Shown piece after piece: positions 10,994 to 23,996 of a stretch of DNA of 64,000 nt (the first letter of the stretch is position 1; each line of letters opens with the position of its first letter). The notes beneath the pieces were generated by a model. It ran no database searches. It was not told where the DNA came from and worked only from the letters and a program-made list of their open reading frames with translations. The DNA is from Cladorrhinum sp. PSN259. Lineage: Eukaryota > Ascomycota > Sordariomycetes > Sordariales > Podosporaceae. A program made the position numbers and the translations under genes. Location of the stretch: NCBI GenBank assembly GCA_033725935.1, contig MU867060.1:496001-560000 (forward strand). Direction: 5' to 3'.

Positions 10994-13148
10994 GTTGAGA
11001 AAGTTGTCTTGCGGCGGTCGAGGGCTCGTGACCTTGTGTGTTGGGGCGGAGATGTGTCGTCGGCGCGGGCGAAGTTAAGCACCCCTCGTCGCGGCCGGTG
11101 GGCGCTCCCAATCCCGGCAGGCTAACTCGTAGGTTAGGCCCCAACCGCAAAACCAGCAATCAATACAATGAGAAGTAGCACGTTTTCGAATGAGACTGTT
11201 GGCGACAGTGGTGTGCAATTTCTGGTGTGTTTGGAGTGAGATTGTGTTGGAAATTTGGAACCGAGACGTCATATGCTCTTGGGGCTGCTGTTGGTGCTGT
11301 GTGGGAGCTTTCTTAATGCGAGCCCACTAATACGGGCGGCAATAAGGGTGCGGAGAAACTGGGGGGCGGGCGGTTACATACATACATACTATTTACTAAA
11401 GGACCTATGGCCCGATGAACTCTGGATTCCGGTATTTAAGGTCGTGTTACTTAGGTACCTAAAATCTCATGATATAGCAGAACCAGGTTTACAATCCGAA
11501 GTCAAATACAGGGTAAATCTTCTTGATTAAGCTGGATGCATTGTGTTATCAGGTATGTGTTCTCCAAGGTCCATTTGCCTTTCCCTGTATTTAGACTTAT
11601 CATCCCAAGGGTTTCTAATGGCAATCGCTGGTGGAACCATCCCGATGACCTGGGTTCTTGCATAACGCATCATGATGGATTAATAGCCCCTTGCTTCACC
11701 TTCGGTTTGCCAGCAAACCAACATTGCCACTTCTTCTCCCCCTTTAGATAGGCAGGTAGCTTGTGTCTTGCAAGACATTGAGTACGAGCTCCGCAAAGTA
11801 CGTATTGCGCCAGACCGCGATACTCCTCGGCAGTGCTATTTTATACTACAAGACACATTCACGAAAGCATGGATGACCTTCTCGGGATATGCCGTGACAT
11901 CGAAGATAAAGATACGAAAATAAAGTATCTACCTAGACACTGTCGAAGTGCCGCCGCCTGTTCACGTGGTGCCCCTCTCCCGGTTGTCCTCTGACGGAAC
12001 AGAATGATTGCCCCACCTTATAAGCCTTTCTTTGCTTGTCCTGCATGCCTGATGTCCACCATCGCGCCAAGGGGTCTTGACTATGAGGTTCTCTTAGAAT
12101 TCATGACCAAACGAAACCCCCTATTACAAATATTCTGACCTGATATCTGTATTTTCTACTCAAGGTCTGCTCTTCCAGACTGCATGATCTCTACGATTGA
12201 CTGACCAAGTCAAGGATACCACCTACGCAGTTGCACATGATCGACCACATTCAGGGCTCTGACATCATATTGCAACTGTCCGGCCTGTCAGCGGTTGGCG
12301 TGGGGCAGAACGGCATTTCTCAAAATGATCCAAAAAAGATTCTAAAAGAGGCACACGGTCTCAGCTTTCCAGGGGCGCGCAGGTTAGTCGTGCGACTGCG
12401 ACCGCAGAGCCCCTGCGGAACACCGAAAAAGAGGCGTGGCAGAGTGTTCGGGATAGATTGTCGTTTGGTACAAGCTTGTGACGCGTACACGGGCCTCTGA
12501 TGCCACTGACGGGTTTGGTGGTTGTTGACCAAATGATCCACCCTTCTATCGTATTTTGACGGGTGCCTGTCCCAACATGGATCACTAGAGCGGGACGTAC
12601 AACGTGCCTGTGCTCTGTAATAGGCACTGAAAGTTGTCTTTGTATCAATCCCATCTACCTTCCCACTTCAAACGAACGGGTCCCATCTTTCTCGAAGCTT
12701 AATGAAATCCAAAGGCACCTGATCGGCAGAGACCTATCGATAGGAAGAACAAACAACCCCTGCTCCATCTTGAAGAAAGCGGATGAGTTGCAGGGTTTCA
12801 GAACGGCCTGTTGCAGATGCGGCGCCCCTTCCGACCCCCGGTAAAACCCACTGACCCAGGCAACGTCCACCAGGAACCCCGCTGCGCGCCGTTGTGAGCC
12901 GCTGCCACCAAACTTTGGTTGGGATTTCCCATTCTTACGAACCGCTGCTGCTACTGTCACTGCTGTTGCGAAAAGGTCCGGTCCCCAGCTTCCCCAGATC
13001 CCCGTCTACGACGTGCGATTTGCTTGCTTGCTTGCAAGCTTTCCCAGAAGAATCCGCCCCGACTCGATTCGCCCATCCATATTGGTATCGCGCAGACGAA
13101 TCACCCGTCGAGAGAGCGGTGCTCACCTCCCAGCAATCGCCCGTCGAG
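10994..13148. other. 2.1-kb divergent upstream region of ync13 and ArfGAP gene
   Basis: No supported gene. It contains both promoters and 5' UTRs. An open frame reaches back from the ArfGAP ATG to 12894 but looks like 5' UTR (biased, no conserved sequence). No repeat or RNA gene was recognised. Confidence 0.5.
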
Positions 13149-16100
13149 ATGGGCAACGTCAGCAGCGCGCCCGAGGATGGCGCAACTCTTTATCTTAGAG
13201 ACCAAAGTCGATTATCCATCTCTTCAATTGTAGTCAATAACCCGCGAAAACGAACTTCAGTAAACATTGTTCCGAATGCATATCCTGCTACTAGAGTATC
13301 CGCATCACGCCCGTTAGGTGAGGGCAATGGGCCCCTCGACTTCGTTCTCGACCCAGAAGCAGCCAGCTCGGGTGCCGGTCCGGCATTCCTGCTCAAGCTC
13401 AGCGACGACGACGATCTCATCTTTACATTTACATTTATTATTCGCAGACCGCTACACACCGCCCTGAGCCCATCAGCCAGCGCTGAGACAACAGTTCCTG
13501 TTGACACTCAGATCAATGGCCTGACGTTTGTGTATGCCTCGAACCCCCGCGAGGTCGAGAATCTTGTGACTCGCGAGTTCCACGCCGACCCAAATCTACA
13601 CAAGAACGCAAATGTAGAGCTTGTGGGAACATATTCTACTGAAGGGAGTTCATCGGTAACCTTCGATTGGACATGGAAATGGAAGCCCCCAAAGCACCTC
13701 GAAGACAAGGGCGGTGGATGGAGGAATACGTGCAGTGTATGCGCCAGCCTCTCCTTTCCATCCTTGGTATCATTGCTAAAACTTTTGTAGTTTGTCGAGT
13801 ATGACCAGAGAGCCCATCGACTAATTACCCTTGCCAGCTTCTCTTTCTTTGTACAGCACACGTCGCCTTACCTTAGTCTTCCTAGCTCACCATCACCTCC
13901 GGTTCTGCTCAGCGCTCCGCCCAAGGTTCGCGTGGTATCAGCACATTCATTGGAGCCCCGGATTGGAACTGTCCCAGAACACGAAGAAGTCCTTTCTCCC
14001 CTGACAGCCCCGGCGCTTGACTTGGGGGCGAACGTCATCTCGCTCACACAACCCCAAACCAAGGAAACAATCAAAGTAGACGTGTCTTGTCCTCGTCCAA
14101 ACGATGATACATCTGTCTCTGACGATGGCCCAGTTTTCCGGGCGACCATGAAGTCCCTTGAGCAGAAAACTGGTAACATGAGGATGGGCATGAAGAGATT
14201 AATCAAGAAGCTCGAGCAAGTACAGTCGACGCAACAAGAGGCCAATGATGCGCTTGCTAGTTTCATGGAAACTCTAAAGGACGTGTCTGCGACCAATGCC
14301 AACGCAGTCCAGCCTGTTATCGAGCACTACTTTGATAAGATTGCCCGCGAGATCCTCTCTTATGAACGCCAGAACGCCTTGAATTTGCAAAAAATTGTCG
14401 TCGATCCCTTGAACAAATTATACCAGATCGATATCAAGCAAGCCGAGTCCAAGAAGCGCGATTTTGAGGAGGAGAGCAAGGATTTCTATGCATATGTTGG
14501 TCGCTATCTTGGCCAGCGGCAGGACTCGGTCAAAGCAAAACAGAGCGACAGCAAGTACCAGACAAAACGCAAAAACTTCGAGTTAAAGCGATTTGATTAC
14601 TCCTCTTTCATGCAGGATCTATCAGGGGGTCGCAAAGAGCAAGAAATTCTATCGCACCTTACCAAGTATGCGGATGCCCAGACCAAGGCTTTTTTGCGGA
14701 CTGCGCAAAGGGTTGAAGAGCTCTTGCCGCAGCTCGAGGCTCTTTCCACAGAAGTTCTGGAGGCGGATAAGGAATACCAGTATCAACGCCGAGAACGCGA
14801 GGAAAAGAGGCGGCTTCTCGAGAAGAGCAATCTCACGTATAGCGAGCCCGAACCTCCAACCACTTCAGCCGGTCCTATCTCGACTCCTGGGCAAGTCAAC
14901 GGCAATAATTCAAACTCGGATTCTGAACTTGGCCGCGCGGACAGCACCGGATCGCAGCTCAAACCAACACGTTCAACAAGCTTGGCTGCGTCACCGGGGC
15001 TGGACTCTGCCAGGTCTCCCGGTAGCGTCAGTCAGCACGCTGCTGTCATTGGCAGTCCGCAACAAAACACCAAATTCAAAGGAATTCGAGATCTAGAGGA
15101 ACGAGATCCAGGTCACGTAGCTCTTAATGACAAGGAGGCACCAAACAGAAAAGAGGGCTTGCTATGGGCTCTAAACCGGCCGGGTGGACATGTAGATCCA
15201 CGGAACTTGAACAAGCAGGGCTGGCATAAGTATGGCCATCAAACATTCAATCCCCCAAAACATTGCTTGATACTAACGGCCTGTTTAGGTTCTGGATTGT
15301 CCTTGATGGAGGAAAGTTATCCGAATACAGTAATTGGAAGCAGAGGCTCGATCTCCACATGGAACCGATCGATCTACGTCTAGCATCGGTGCGGGAGGCC
15401 AGAAATGCGGAGCGCCGCTTCTGCTTCGAAGTCATTACGCCCCAGTTTAAGCGTGTTTATCAAGCAACATCTGAAGAAGATATGAATAGTTGGATCATGG
15501 CTATAAATAATGCCTTACAAAGCGCCGTGGAAGGGCGTTCCTTTAAAGACAAGCCTCCTGCGACAGCCCCAGGCGATTCGAGCTTCAATGGTATGGACTT
15601 TGGCTCGATGCTTATGGGCAAAAGCACGTCCCTCTCGCACGGAAACCACCACCACATCCACCATCACAACGCTGGAGGGCTTCCCATCAGGCGGACAACT
15701 GTCGGTGCCCGTCCAGCAACATCACGCAGCAGCAGCTTTGAGGAACGGCCAGACAGGTTGCTCCAAATGCTCCGCGAAAACGATCAGGGGAACTCCTGGT
15801 GCGCAGACTGCGGATCTAATAACAAGGTTGAATGGGTCTCCCTCAACCTTGCCATTATCGTCTGCATTGAATGCAGCGGCATCCACCGGTCCCTTGGAAC
15901 ACACATCAGCAAGATCAGATCACTCACCCTCGACACGACATCATTCACGCCAGATATTGTTGAATTGCTTCTCCTTGTCGGCAATAGGGTGTCCAACATG
16001 GTTTACGAAGCGAAGCTTGACCCGACATTCAAGCTCATACCACAAGCCAGTCGAGAGCAGCGCCTGAGGTTCATTACCGCCAAGTATGTCGATCGGGCAT

Positions 16101-16636
16101 TTGTCGAGCCTCTGTCGTCAACCCTCTCAAGGTTCGCGACGGCAGATGAGACCTTGCTGGCTGCGATCAAGCGGAACGAAATTCAGCAGGTTATCTACGC
16201 GCTGGCACTCAAGGCCAACCCCAACATCGCGGACAGGTCACGCGGTACGCATCCAGTATTCTTGGCTCTTGCGGCTGCAGATCCGGCTCAAGCATCCCCG
16301 ACGCAAACACAAAGTCCCACTCCAAACGTTGATAAGACTATCCCTTTCCCTGTGGCTGAGCTCCTCATCCAGAACGGGGCCGAGCTCCCTGCAGGCAAAC
16401 CACCCATTCCACTCAGTCTTGCTGCCCAGGCTTATGTCGAGATGAAGCGAGGCCGCAAGGCAGCTATTGAGGCATCTGGAAGCTCGGGAGTTCATGAAAG
16501 CTCATCGTCTTCGCCCAGCTCGTCCAGTGCTACGCTGAGTCCGGGTGATAAGCTGCAGAAGGAAAGAGAAGCAAGACTTCAGAAGCGTGTGAGCGCCGGA
16601 GGGAGACTAGCAAAGTCGCCGATCCCAGAGCGATAG
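13149..16636 (+). CDS. csx2: BAR-PH-ArfGAP protein (ACAP/Csx2-like)
   Basis: Three exons, 13149-13736, 13791-15229 and 15289-16636, give 1124 residues. Introns are 54 nt and 59 nt; the second carries a TACTAAC branch. Residues 1-300 are a fungal-specific region beginning MGNVSSAPEDG, whose Gly2 followed by Asn and later Ser makes N-myristoylation conceivable. About 305-535 is a BAR-type helical region. A PH domain spans roughly 665-770 (KFWIVLDGGKLSEYSNWK to EDMNSWIMAINNAL). The ArfGAP zinc finger starts near 835: CADC, 16 residues, CIEC, then SGIHRSLGTHISKIRSL, with the catalytic Arg of IHRSLG present. Weak ankyrin-like sequence follows. It should stimulate GTP hydrolysis on Arf at curved membranes, as S. 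pombe Csx2 and animal ACAPs do. Confidence 0.88.
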
Positions 16637-18744
16637 AGCGCCTTGGGCGTCGTCGCTTATGGAGTGCCGTTCTTCTATCCTGGGCGGCATACCAGGTCTG
16701 ACTGAGGGAGAACTCTGTGAATGTGTGTATAAATTCTCTTCTCTCTACGGCTCACAATGAGAGGACGAACAGATATCTTGTGTGTGTTTTGTTTTCACTT
16801 CGATTTTCCTTCAGAGGGCGGCCTTCTTCTTTTGTTGCCTTTACTCTTTCACTCTTTGTTTTGCTTCTCTACTCACGTTTTGTTTTTCATGTACGATCCC
16901 AACCACAGCACAGCACAGCACAGCACACACCTGAAATGTTTATGAATGAGTCTCATTTCTTCTCCTTTTACGGCAAGCAGCACTGCAAGCGCGGATGGGA
17001 TGTCGGTTGATTTGTACGGACGTCAAACGACTTCCACATGTCATTGGACAATCTCTTATCATACGCATGTATACACATATGCACAATACCCCGTTGTGCC
17101 AGCACAACGGAAAAATGAACTCCAGAAGTGAGACGCAAGGAACAAAGTCTCGTCAGAGAGGTTTGGTCAGGAAGGGTTGGGTTGGATATCATGACAGAGT
17201 AGGATGTTTGGGTAGAGGAAGGGGGCTTCTGATTCTTGCAAGGAGGGAAGGGGAGCGATATTCATGAAACGACTTGGTTCTGCTTGAAGGCCTTTTTTGG
17301 TCTCTGTTCTGCTTCTTTTTTTTTTCTTCTTCAAGGGTGGCAGGAAGGGGAAGTCTGTAATTTGTTTCTTGTTTGTGTGGTTCATTAATGATATTTTACT
17401 ATTTCTATTCTATGGAGTATGGGAGGGGCTGGCTCGGCAGGTTGGCTGCGTGTTGAGCAAAAACAAAAAAGGGATGGATTCGGTGAATCATGGGAAGATA
17501 GGGTTGGGGGGGGGGGGGGGGGGGGGGGTTGCCAGAGGAAGGAGGAGAAAGGCAGAAGAATCCAAACAAACGAAGGAAGGCTGGAGGGTGTTTAAGAAAG
17601 CCAAGGGCAGGGAAAGGAGACATTGGAGGGGAAAACTACTTTAGCTTTATCATATAATATTTTGGTGTGTATGTTTTCTTCTGTATTGGGAAGGCAATGA
17701 AAGGGAAGAAAGAAATGAAGGAAAGGAATGGGGATATAATAGTAATGAAATGGATATGAAAGTAAACAAATCAGTTATCATCAATCTCGAGAACTTCTCA
17801 AAATTGACGAAATGTTTAATTAGTCCGTTCGGTTGACATGGCATGCTCTGAGATCATGGGGTAGAAAATACATGGGATGGGGCGGTCACGCAAATCTGTT
17901 ATGATGTCAGGTTGTAACTATGGGTGATCCTGAGAGGCTACCCGGTGACTCACTTTGGAAAAAGAGAATGGAGTGAACACGAGGAAATGGATAATATGAG
18001 GGTGGCAATATGGATGGGGTCGCCAAAAAAAAAAAGGCTGCCATACCACCCAAAGGACCATCGGCGCAAATATTGAGCTCATTGATTTGGTAAGTGATGC
18101 CTCAGGGGTTTAGAAGGATTTCCACTTTGGGCAAGAACATTCTGTCTCATTCTTCATATAACTATCTAGGTAACTCTTCCTAATAGCACGACTTTGATGT
18201 GTTTGAGTGTGTAAAATGCTCTTTTTTTGTCCTCGGTCTGCTTCCTGTTCTCTCAACCGCTTGCTCAACTGTAGTACAGATGTGTATATAATGTGTGTTT
18301 GTAAAAAGCAATCCGCGGTGTCCCATATCGCAAATTAAACCCAGTCAAAACTTTTTACCGACGCTCAAAACAGGAGAGAAGAGAGAACTATATAGAAATG
18401 CTGGAAATGTCCAATTCAAAAAAGAAGGATGAAAAATACAAGATTGAAGGATAAATGATGAAAAATAAAGCAACCAAACAAAACCCGCAGACCACGCACC
18501 TAGCTTGCTTGAAAAAGCCTGTTGCAGTGTGAATCTCTCTCTCAAAAAAAAAAGCACAAAAACTCGTAGAAACCGCCAATACAAAAACAAGTCCCCGTAA
18601 CTCCTCAAAAGCAAACTATAAAGCACGTCCTTGGACGTCCTTCCTTATGACACCGTGACAGAGTGCCAAAGCCCACTATAATTTCCCTCCTACTGTTCCA
18701 AACATTAAATTCCCATACAATCGTCAGTCAATCTTTACTATCCC
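16637..18744. other. 2.1-kb convergent intergenic region
   Basis: Between the converging ArfGAP and PRD-4 genes; must contain both 3' UTRs. Low-complexity sequence is frequent: ACAGC repeats near 16904-16925, a G23 run, and pyrimidine/purine-rich tracts. No coding sequence is convincing. Confidence 0.5.
17506..17528 (+). repeat. Poly-G tract (G23)
   Basis: Twenty-three consecutive G, preceded by GGGTT and followed by TTGCC. It sits between convergent genes and is not in a coding region. Confidence 0.95.
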
Positions 18745-20997
18745 TTATTTACCATTCACCTTGGCTTTTCCCTTGCCCTTGGGCTTGGCGCCGGCAATGT
18801 CATTCACCGAGTAGTGGCTGTCCTCGTCACCATACAGGACCTGGTCACCCTTCCCGCCCATCTGAGTGAACTCTTCAGGGTCGCGTTGGTCGTCAGGCCT
18901 CTCCTCCTTCTTAGGATCGGGGTTCTTAGAGAACACTTTGACGTCGGGCTTATTGCCATTTCCAGGTATTTCCTTAGCAACTTGCACCGTGTTGATGGAA
19001 CTAAGAAGTGTCCGCTCTCTCACAACACCGCGGCGACTCATCTCAAGCCCCTGAATGCCACTGACGAGACCGTTAGTACTATCGTTGACCCCGGGCAGCT
19101 TCTGTGTCATCCAAGGATGTGCCAAGCACTGATCAATTGTGAAACGCTTCTCGGGATTAACGATCAACATAGAATCAATCAAGTCAACTGCCACGCTGTC
19201 AGCCCAAGTTCCATCTGATCACCAGTTTGGATAGAATCAACTTACGTGCCGGGTCTCCAATGGGATCCCAGTAGGGTGACGGGTAGTCGAATTTGCCTTT
19301 CCGGATCTGTTGGGAAAGAGTATAGGGGAAATTATCGGGCGAGTAAAGCTCGTCAGAGAACGGAGGAAAACCACAAAGGCAGATGTAAAGGACGACACCA
19401 AGTGACCAGACATCCACAGCCTTAGTGTATTTGCGACGACCGGACTCGGCAAGAATCTCTGGGGCCACGTAGCTTGGTGTTCCGCAGAGTGTTGTCGTGA
19501 AAGAGTCCTCGCCAATGATTTTGGCGAGACCGAAATCTGCAATCTTGACGTGGAGGTCGTCGTCAACCAAAAGAATATTTTCAGGCTTGATATCCCGGTG
19601 AACTATGTTTCGATCATGGAGATACTTTACGCCCTGGAATAGTTGAGTAAAGAGTTTTCGGCACTCATTCTCAGTCAGCTTCTGCTTCTTGACGATATAA
19701 TTGAACAGTTCTCCTCCTGGCGCAAGCTCCAGAACAAGGTAAACGGCGTTGGGTTCGTTGAAAGTATCCTTCAGGCACAGGACGTTTGGATGGCTAACAC
19801 CCATAAGCATTGCGATTTCTTGCTGCAGACCCTCATTCTTTGTTCTCTCTTCGACCCCTGGCGTCTTGGTAAACACCTTGACGGCATATCTTTGGCCTGT
19901 GGACTTCTCGATGCAGAGATAGACCTCAGCAAAGTGGCCCTTTCCAAGCTTGTCGATAGGGGTGTATTGTTGCAGGAACGCGTTTGCGTACCGGTTCTTG
20001 GGATATCTGAAGATAAACCGGGCGTTGTCAGTCACCGCAATCTCATCACACTCCTTCAATTCTCGTCGGTGGTTGCGTCCAACAAGTTGATCCTGGACAA
20101 AAGTGCCGTTGCTAGAAAGATCTTCAAGGACAGCTATCGAATCACTGCCCTTGTGTTCAGTAAACAAAAGGCAATGCCGATTGGACACTACCAGGTCATC
20201 AACTTGTATATCTAAGAAGCTGTTAGCCTTTCGTCCGAACTGGTAACAGTTTTCTGGTCATATCTTACCGCATTCCGGATGCCGTCCAATGAGGTAGCCT
20301 CCGGAGGGAAGATTGCTGGCTTGCTTCTTATCAAAAGCCTCTTGTTCCTTTACAAGCGCCTTTGGGCCCTTCCTGCTAGTCTTCTTTGCGCCTGATCCAC
20401 TAGAAACTGCTTCCGAAACAGTGTTGGGAGTTGGGCAAGCGCCCCTCTTCCTCAGAACCACGCATGTTCCCCCATAGCGTGTGTCCATCGGGAAGAGATA
20501 TCCCCAAACCCCCTCCTTGACCTCATCCTCGACTTCCTCTGAAAGCGGAGCATTCGGGTCTACAGTGGTCTGGCTAAATGGCTGCGTATCTTGGGGCGGG
20601 GAGCTAAATGCGAGCGCTTGGGAGTGGTTATGAGTGACCTGGCTCGGGCGGCCTTCTGGGGGTGTTGCGGTTGCTTCTTTCGAAAAATCCGTGCCCTCGC
20701 TGGCAAGTTGCGTCACTGGTGACGGTAGGTGTTGTTTGTTCACAATAGGGGTCTTGACAATGTCGTTGTCGACGCGCTGGGAGAGGCGTTCGGAGCGACG
20801 AGGCTCATGACGTGGTTTCTTGAAGGAATCCTGGCCTGCTTCAACTGGCGAGCCCTGCAGTAATCGTATTAACCGGTGAAGCATGCCTAGAATTGCAACG
20901 GCATGGAGAAGGAGGGTTCGCGCAATGAAAACAATAAGCGAGTACATACGGAAGATCGAGGCCTTTTGAGATGGCTGCCTTCAGACCGTGGAGCCAT
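18745..20997 (-). CDS. prd-4: Checkpoint kinase 2 homologue, PRD-4 type (FHA + Ser/Thr kinase)
   Basis: Four exons, 20997-20950, 20854-20269, 20211-19246 and 19187-18745, give 680 residues. Introns are 95, 57 and 58 nt. The N-terminal region holds a cluster of SQ/TQ sites (five between about residues 60 and 125), the usual targets of ATM/ATR kinases. The FHA domain starts near 200: GGYLIGRHPECGDI, VVSNRHCLLF, EDLSSNGTFV. The kinase domain follows from about 294: LGKGHFAEVY, AVKVF, HRDIKPEN, DFGLAK, GTPSYVAPE, VDVWSLGVVLY, all intact. The last exon joins as DPALDLIDSML, which fixes the acceptor at 19188 although nearer AGs exist. In Neurospora PRD-4 is the CHK2 homologue and links DNA damage and translation stress to the circadian clock by phosphorylating FRQ. 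The gene diverges from eIF3m. Confidence 0.92.
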
Positions 20998-22660
20998 GAC
21001 GGAGGAAGGTATACAAGCGGGTGGAAACCGCGATACTTGAGTTAAGTAGGTGATGCGACAGAAAGAGTTACAATCAGACAAATGGGGGCGATTGTGCGGA
21101 ATTAAGCCCTGGTCGGGTGGTGTGTCTGCCTGGACTCGATGCAACAAATGGGCAAACGAACGAGGCCTCACAGGAACGAGCGGGAGTCAAGTCAAACGAT
21201 GACCTCCAAGGTTCATTCGAGACTCGGAAAACTGGACCGGGGAGTTGGAACCGCGCCTCACTCGCGGGCAACCACTGCAGCTCCCTCACACAGCACGCTA
21301 GGCTCCAATCAACATGCCCCATCCCCGCTGGAAAGCTACCGGCTGACTCAGGATGCCCAGGAGGGTATAAATACAACGGGCCTAACAATTATCCGTTTGG
21401 AGGAGATGTGCGCTTGGCCGATGCAGGGGCTGACATCGGGAACGTGCCGTCGCAGTGCCGTAAGGCTGGTCATGTCTGGATTTCTGGGGTCAAGTGGACT
21501 GTCAGTGTGCTGCCAGTTGAAAGCTTGATGTGACTTCTTTACCAGTCAGCTGTTTATGACACTTGCAATTCATGCATGAAATATTCTAGATTTACATTTG
21601 CAGATCTTGATTGTTCCAGGGCGCCTTGCGTCCCAAGCAAGACATGGCGGCAATCGGGGACCAACACGGGCAGCAGCGTGATGGTTTCCAGAGCAGGTGG
21701 CAGGATAACGCACCGCCACGAGCGATACAGGCATGTGTCGCAAGCAAAGTCTGAATGGTAGATTAACTTTTGGCAACATCGGTCCCTAAATCGTGATTTG
21801 GAAGCAAAGCCTTTGACCCTGTCATCTGGATCAAGACCGACGGCAATGACTGTCTCGATGATATGAAAAAGACTCGAATGATGATTGCCAAAGTAGGCAT
21901 GGACCGCCATCGATCATTCGGATTTAAGGATGGATATCTTCCTGAGATCAAACTCCCATTTGGTTGCATTTTCACAAGGATGGTCGAAGAGGAAACTTTC
22001 GTGTTCCCCTTTCAAAATATGTTGCCGCTGCGGATCGCGATGGAAGTTGTTTGAGTCAAAAGTAGTACAGAAATACATGATTTGAAAAGCAAGTTGCGTT
22101 GTGTTTTGTTCAGTCGAAAGAATCGATCAATGAGCTTTCACAATAGCAAAGCTACCACGCAAATTCGAGAGAAACAATGGTTTGCTGGTTGCAGCGATTC
22201 GAAATTTCAGGTTTCAACGACTGCCATCTGCCCCACTTTCCAAATTCAACTAGCGCTCTCGTCTATTTAGCTGCTCTGGGATTAGCACGGCTTCCACGTG
22301 ACCAGCACCCACGCACAACAGCCCACCGCACAGCGAAAAATGGCTACGAATGCGGGGCAGAGAATTTCTGCCGACCCAGGGTTTGCTGAGGCCAAAGCTG
22401 AGGGCAAGGTCAAAGAAACCACTGCCACCGGTCCGACTCCCCCCTTGGGCCCTCTAGTACCTTACGAGTCTCTGGACGCTATCTCGCCTCCAGCGTTCCC
22501 AAAGGACTCCCAGGATAGTGGTTGCCCCGTTGCATCACTCCCTTCCGATCGCATCCCATTGAGCAAAAGCGAGCTCGAAAGTCGTCCCGACCCCGAGTCC
22601 ACCGACGACGTCCTCTGCTCCCCGACCGACCACCCCGTCATCGCCACCACTACCGTCAAC
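20998..22660. promoter_or_regulatory. Divergent upstream region of prd-4 and eIF3m genes
   Basis: Holds both promoters. From 22340 an ATG opens a frame that runs without a stop into eIF3m (see that entry). The remaining 1.3 kb shows no supported gene. Confidence 0.5.
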
Positions 22661-23996
22661 ATGGCGAGCCCACAGTTGATTTTTGTCGATGGCTCTCTTG
22701 CCGAGCTGGCGCAGGAGATGGCCGACTACCTCCACATTGGCGATGCCGTCAAGCCCCTCCTTGATGCCGAGAAGGACGATGAGGCCTTGTTGACCATTGT
22801 CAGGGCCTCCCATGCCCTCAACGCGGTACCCGAGAAGGAGTTCACCGGCGCCTACAACCTCCTCATCCACCTGGTTCTGCAGGCAAAGGATATCAAGCAG
22901 TACCTCCCAATCATCTGCGGCAACCTCCTGAAGCCTATCACTTCGTCCCCAGTCCATGGCTTCACCCTCGCAGCGAACGCCCTCAGCACCATCTTCAACC
23001 TTCTCGACCAGAAGGACCCCCTCCGGTACAAGGTCTTCCAGCAGATCATCCGCTTCATTAGGCAACATGGCCAGTTCGAGCTTCTGAAGCCCCGACTAAA
23101 GAACCTGGATGCTTGGTTCAGCGAATGGCAGGCCAGCGCGGATCTCCAGCGCGAGCTTTTGGTTGAGGTCTCAGACGCTGCCGAGGATGCTGGAGATGAG
23201 GAGTGAGTGGTCAAAAATAACTAAAAGCATTGGTATAGGTGGATACTGACAAGATTACAGGGAGGCATACCACTACCTTCTCAAGGCCATTGCTACCTTC
23301 GACCGTGAGGATCAAGAGGCGATCGCTTCAGAGGAAGCCCAAAGGCTTTCCCTGAAGGCTCTCAAGATGGCTATCTCATCCCCCAGCCGGTTTGACTTCC
23401 AGGACTTGCGCTCTCTTCCCAGTGTCCAGGCGCTCAACGATTCTCAGCCTGTCTACTCGCAGCTCCTCGATATCTTCACCGAGCAGGATCTTGAGGACTA
23501 CAACGACTTCAGAGATGAGCATGAGGGTTGGATCGAGAAGGAGAAGCTTGACCATGAGAAGTTGCAGCGCAAAATGCGCCTCCTCACCTTCGCCAGCTTG
23601 GCCGCCAGCACACCCAACCGTGAGATCCCATACGATAACATCGCAAAGGCCCTTCAGATTCCCTCGGAGGACGTTGAGATGTGGACTATCGATGTCGTTC
23701 GTGCCAAGCTTGTCGAGGGCAGACTTTCGCAAAAGCAGAAGGTCTTCCTTGTCCACCGCACCACCTACCGTGTGTTTGGCGAGAAGCAATGGCGTGAACT
23801 CGGCACCAGAGTCGACCAGTTCAAGGTGGTCGTTGACAGGCTCACTTCAGTTGTGCGTAAGGCGCAGGCCGATGCTGAGGCTCAGAAGGAGCGTGAGCAG
23901 CAGGAGATTGAGCGCAAGCTCAATAGCACAAATGTTAGCGGTGGCTTGCCTGAGCGTCGTCGGCAGCAGAAGCAGCGCACGGATGATGATGATTGA
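22661..23996 (+). CDS. eif3m: Eukaryotic translation initiation factor 3 subunit M
   Basis: Two exons, 22661-23202 and 23261-23996, with a 58-nt intron (GTGAGT donor, CTGAC branch), give 425 residues. eIF3m is a PCI-domain subunit of the eIF3 complex that recruits the 43S complex to mRNA. The C-terminal PCI/winged-helix region is clear: KMRLLTFASLAAS, IPYDNIAKALQIPSEDVEMW, IDVVRAKLVEGRLSQKQ, VHRTTYRVFGEKQW, then a basic Glu/Lys/Arg-rich tail. The start MASPQLIFVDGSLAELAQ fits the family. An in-frame ATG at 22340 would add 107 Pro/Ser-rich residues with no stop between; I treat this as an alternative start or 5' UTR. Confidence 0.92.

Noticed and set aside
12894..13148. In-frame extension upstream of the ArfGAP start
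   Set aside because: Sequence looks like a pyrimidine- and Ser-rich 5' UTR, and the MGNVSS start is typical; no evidence for translation.
19188..19245. Shorter intron with acceptor at 19215 in prd-4
   Set aside because: It keeps the frame but would be only 31 nt; the acceptor at 19188 gives a normal 58-nt intron and the expected kinase sequence DPALDLIDSML.
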